Positions 14,841 through 17,737 of a stretch of 17,737 bases of DNA are shown in pieces; the stretch's first letter is position 1; each line of letters starts with the position of its first letter. Below the pieces are notes generated by a model. That model had not been told where the DNA came from and did not search any database. It saw only the letters and a program-made list of their open reading frames with translations. The position numbers were made by a program, and so were the translations under genes. The stretch covers positions 1-17,737 of the forward strand of contig CAXKVV010001131.1 of the NCBI GenBank assembly GCA_964058805.1, given 5' to 3'. Origin of the DNA: Schoenoplectus triqueter (lineage: Eukaryota > Streptophyta > Magnoliopsida > Poales > Cyperaceae).

Positions 14841-17737
14841 GTACCGACGAAAACGAGTCCGGGCGCGCAAAACATGAAAACCGGACCCGACGCCCTCGGT
14901 ACCGTCGATAACGAGTCCGAGCGCGCAAAACATGAAAATGGGACCCGACGCCATCGGAACCGCCAAAAACGATTCAGCGCGTGCAAAACATGAAAACGGT
15001 ACCGGACGCCCTCGGAACCGCCGAACATAAGTTCGGGAACGCAAAACATGAAAACGGACCCGACGCCCTAGATAACGCCGAAAACGAGTCCGGGCGGGCA
15101 AAGCATGAAAACGGGACCCGACGCCCTCGGTACCGCAGAAAACGAGTCCGGGCGCGCAAAACATGAAAACGGGACCCGACGCCCTCGGTACCGCCGAAAA
15201 TGAGTCCGGGCGCGCGAAACATGAAAACGGGACCCGACGCCCTCGGTACCGCCGATAATGAGTCCGGGCGCGCCAAACAAGAAAACGGGACCCGACGCCC
15301 TTGGTACCCCTAAAAATTAGTCCGGGCGTGCAAATCATGAAAAAGAGACCCGACGCCCTCGGTACCGCCGAAAGCGAGTTCGAGAGCGCAAAACATGAAA
15401 ACGGGACTCGACGCACTGCACACGGCTGAAAATGAGTCCGGCCTTGCAAAACATGAAAACCGGACCCGCCGCCCTCGGTACCAACGAAAACGTGTCCGGG
15501 CGCGCAGAACATTAAAACGGGACCCGACGCCCTCGGGACCCCGAAAATGAGTCCGGGCACACAAAACATGAAAACGGAACCCGACGCCCTCGGTACCCCC
15601 GGAAACGAGTCCGGGCGAGCAAAACATGAAAACGGGACCCGCCACCCTCATTACCGTCGAAAACGAGTCCGGGCGCGCAAAACATGAAAACGGGAGCCGA
15701 TGCCCTCGGTACTGCGAAAACGAGTCCGGGCGCGCAAAACATGAAAACGGGACCCGACGCCCTCGGTACCGCCGATAACGAGTCCGGGCGCGCAAAACAT
15801 GAAAAGGGGACCAGACGCCATCGGAACCGCCGAAAACGATTCAGCGCGCTCAAAACATGAAAACAGGACCCGACGCCCTCGGAACCGCTGAACATGAGTT
15901 CGGGAACGCAAAACATGAAAACGGACCCGACTCCTTAGATAACGCCGAAAACGAGTCCGGGCGGGCAAAACATGAAAATGGGACCCGACGCCCTCGGTAC
16001 CGCAGAAAACGAGTCCGGGCGTGCAAAACATGAAAACGGGACCCGACGCCCTCGGTACCGCCGAAAATGAGTCCGGGCGCACGAAACATGAAAACGGGAC
16101 TCGACGCCCTCGGTACCGCCGAAAAGGAGTTCGGGCGCGCGAAACTTGAAAACGGGACCCGACGCCCTCGGTACCGCCGATAACGAGTCCGGGCGCGCCA
16201 AACATGAAAACGGGACCCGACGCCATCGGAACCGTCAAAAACGAACCCCACGCCCTCGGTACCGTCGATAATGAGTACGGGCGCGCAAAACATGAAAACG
16301 GGACCCGACGCCCTTGGTACCCCTGAAAATGAGTCCGGGCGCGCAAAACATGAAAAAGAGACCCGACGCCCTCGGTACCGCCGAAAATGAGTTCGGGCGC
16401 GCAAAACATGAAACCGAGACTCGACGCGCCCGAAAATGAGTCCTGCCGCGCAAAACATGAAAACGGAACCGCCGCCCTCGGTACCGACGAAAACTTGTCC
16501 GGGCGCGCAAAACATGAAAACGGGACCCGACGCCCTCGGGACCCCCGGACACGAGTCTGGGCGAGCAAAACATAAAAACGGGACCCGACGCCCTCGGTAC
16601 CGCCGAAAACGAGTCCGGGCGCGCGAAACAAGAAAACGGGACTTGACGCCCTCGGTACCGCCGATAACGTGTCCGGGCGCTAGAAACATGAAAACGGGAC
16701 CCGACGCCCTCGGTACCGCCGATAACGAGTCTTGGCGCGCTAAACATGAAAAGGGGACCCGACGCCATCGGAACCGCCGAAAACGAGTCAGCGCGCGCAA
16801 AACATGAAAACCGGACCCGATGCCCTCGGAACCGCCGAACATGAAAATGGACCCGAGACCATGGTTAACGCCGAAAACATGTCCTGGCGGGCAAAACATG
16901 AAAATGGGACACGACGCCCTCGGTACCGCCGAAAAAGAATCCGGGCGCGCAAAACATGAAAACGCGACCCGACGCCCTCGGTACCCCCGAAAATGAGTCT
17001 GGGCGCGCAATACATGAAAACGAGACCCGACGCCCTCGGTACCGCCGAAAACGAGTCCGGGTGCGCAAAACATGAAAACGGGACTCGACGCACTCGACAC
17101 GACCGAAAATCAGTCCGGCCGCGCAAAACATGAAAACAGGACCCGCCGCCCTCGGTACCGACGAAAACGTGACCGGGCGTGCAAAGGATGAAAACGGGAC
17201 CCGACGCCCACGGGACCCCCGAAAATGAGTCCGGGCGCGCAAAACATGAAAATGGGACCCGACGCCCTCGGTACCACTGAAAACGAGTTCGGGCACGCAA
17301 AACATGAAAACGGGACCGACGCACTCGACACGGCCGAAAATGAGTACGGGTGCGCAGAACATGAAAACGGGACCCGCCGCCCTCATTACCGTCGAAAATG
17401 AGTCCGGGCGCGCAAAACATGAAAACGGGACCCGACGCCCTCGGTACCGACGAAAACGAGTCCGGGCGCGCAAAACATGAAAACCGGACCCGACGCCCTC
17501 GGTACCGTCGATAACGAGTCCGAGCGCGCAAAACATGAAAATGGGACCCGACGCCATCGGAACCGCCAAAAACGATTCAGCGCGTGCAAAACATGAAAAC
17601 GGTACCGGACGCCCTCGGAACCGCCGAACATAAGTTCGGGAACGCAAAACATGAAAACGGACCCGACGCCCTAGATAACGCCGAAAACGAGTCCGGGCGG
17701 GCAAAGCATGAAAACGGGACCCGACGCCCTCGGTACC
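14841..17737. repeat. Higher-order repeat: segment 14841-15134 repeated at 17444-17737
   Basis: These 294-bp segments appear identical by eye at an offset of 2,603 bp (about 45 monomers) and carry the same private variants, such as GATTCAGCGCGTGC and CCGAACATAAGTTCGG. Similarity continues leftward with few changes. A different offset, 2,314 bp, links 13683-13847 to 15997-16161 (165 bp, no difference seen). The array is a mosaic of duplicated blocks. Confidence 0.85.

Larger units (their letters stand above)
12756..17737. repeat. 58-bp GC-rich satellite array, ~86 monomers, continuing past the right edge
   Basis: GGTACC recurs every 58 bp (12813, 12871, 12929 and on). The consensus monomer holds, in order, GGTACC, GCCGAAAACGAGTCCGGG, CGCGC, AAAACATGAAAACGGGACC and CGACGCCCTC. 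It is about 64% GC with ten CpGs, in sharp contrast to the AT-rich element. Monomer variants recur in the same order, showing multi-monomer blocks. Some monomers are shortened (for example 16229-16258, 30 bp). The minus strand of the monomer has no stop in any frame, so long minus-strand ORFs here (up to 416 codons, 15850-17100) are a by-product. No rRNA or other gene is seen, though an rDNA-spacer-type subrepeat is not excluded. Confidence 0.96.

Noticed and set aside
12782..17704. Long minus-strand open frames of 88-416 codons across the array as real genes
   Set aside because: All three minus frames are open at once and every product is the same three 58-bp phases repeated. No domain, plausible start context or intron signal is seen.
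12756..17737. CRISPR array or bacterial repeat
   Set aside because: Monomers are directly adjacent and similar over their whole length, with no unique spacers, and they flank a plant-type retrotransposon.
12756..17737. Subrepeats of an rDNA intergenic spacer
   Set aside because: GC-rich short repeats fit, but no 18S, 25S or Pol I promoter sequence is in the window. Not provable here.

Overview
The window looks like nuclear DNA of a flowering plant. It holds no ordinary host gene. It consists of a tandemly duplicated, decayed Ty1/copia LTR retrotransposon inserted in a GC-rich satellite array. Plant origin is inferred from the copia pol order (protease, integrase, reverse transcriptase, RNase H), the 12-base match to the 3' end of initiator-Met tRNA used as primer site, and the plant-style promoter motifs in the LTR. 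The roughly 2.1-kb LTRs and 1.9-kb leader resemble the layout of the Angela/BARE-type lineage, but that assignment is tentative.

Layout: 1-2995 is the 3' part of one internal domain (protease to RNase H remnant), cut by the left window edge. 2996-5085 is a complete 2,090-bp LTR. 5086-10665 is a complete internal domain: primer site, long structured leader, broken gag, broken pol and polypurine tract. 10666-12755 is a second complete LTR. 12756-17737 is about 86 copies of a 58-bp satellite, and it continues past the right edge. Bases 1-5085 and 7671-12755 match at a fixed 7,670-bp offset with one difference noticed by eye (G at 1753, A at 9423). No satellite lies between the copies, so the structure is LTR-internal-LTR-internal(-LTR), as expected from unequal LTR recombination rather than two insertions.

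No copy can make its own proteins. Gag appears to have lost a central segment and is cut by a stop before its zinc knuckle. Pol carries several in-frame stops and frameshifts, and most of RNase H is deleted. Both copies share every one of these lesions. The cis-acting parts are intact: LTR ends, TATA box, primer site and polypurine tract. The element could therefore be moved only in trans.

The most interesting part is the non-coding RNA region. The leader (5086-6992) is built from related repeats that carry stem-loops, and several stems keep their pairing through paired base changes between copies. The U5 end of the LTR has a similar duplicated stem-loop. The satellite is organised into multi-monomer blocks, CpG-dense with many CpG-transition variants, and stop-free in all three frames of one strand, which produces long but probably meaningless open frames.
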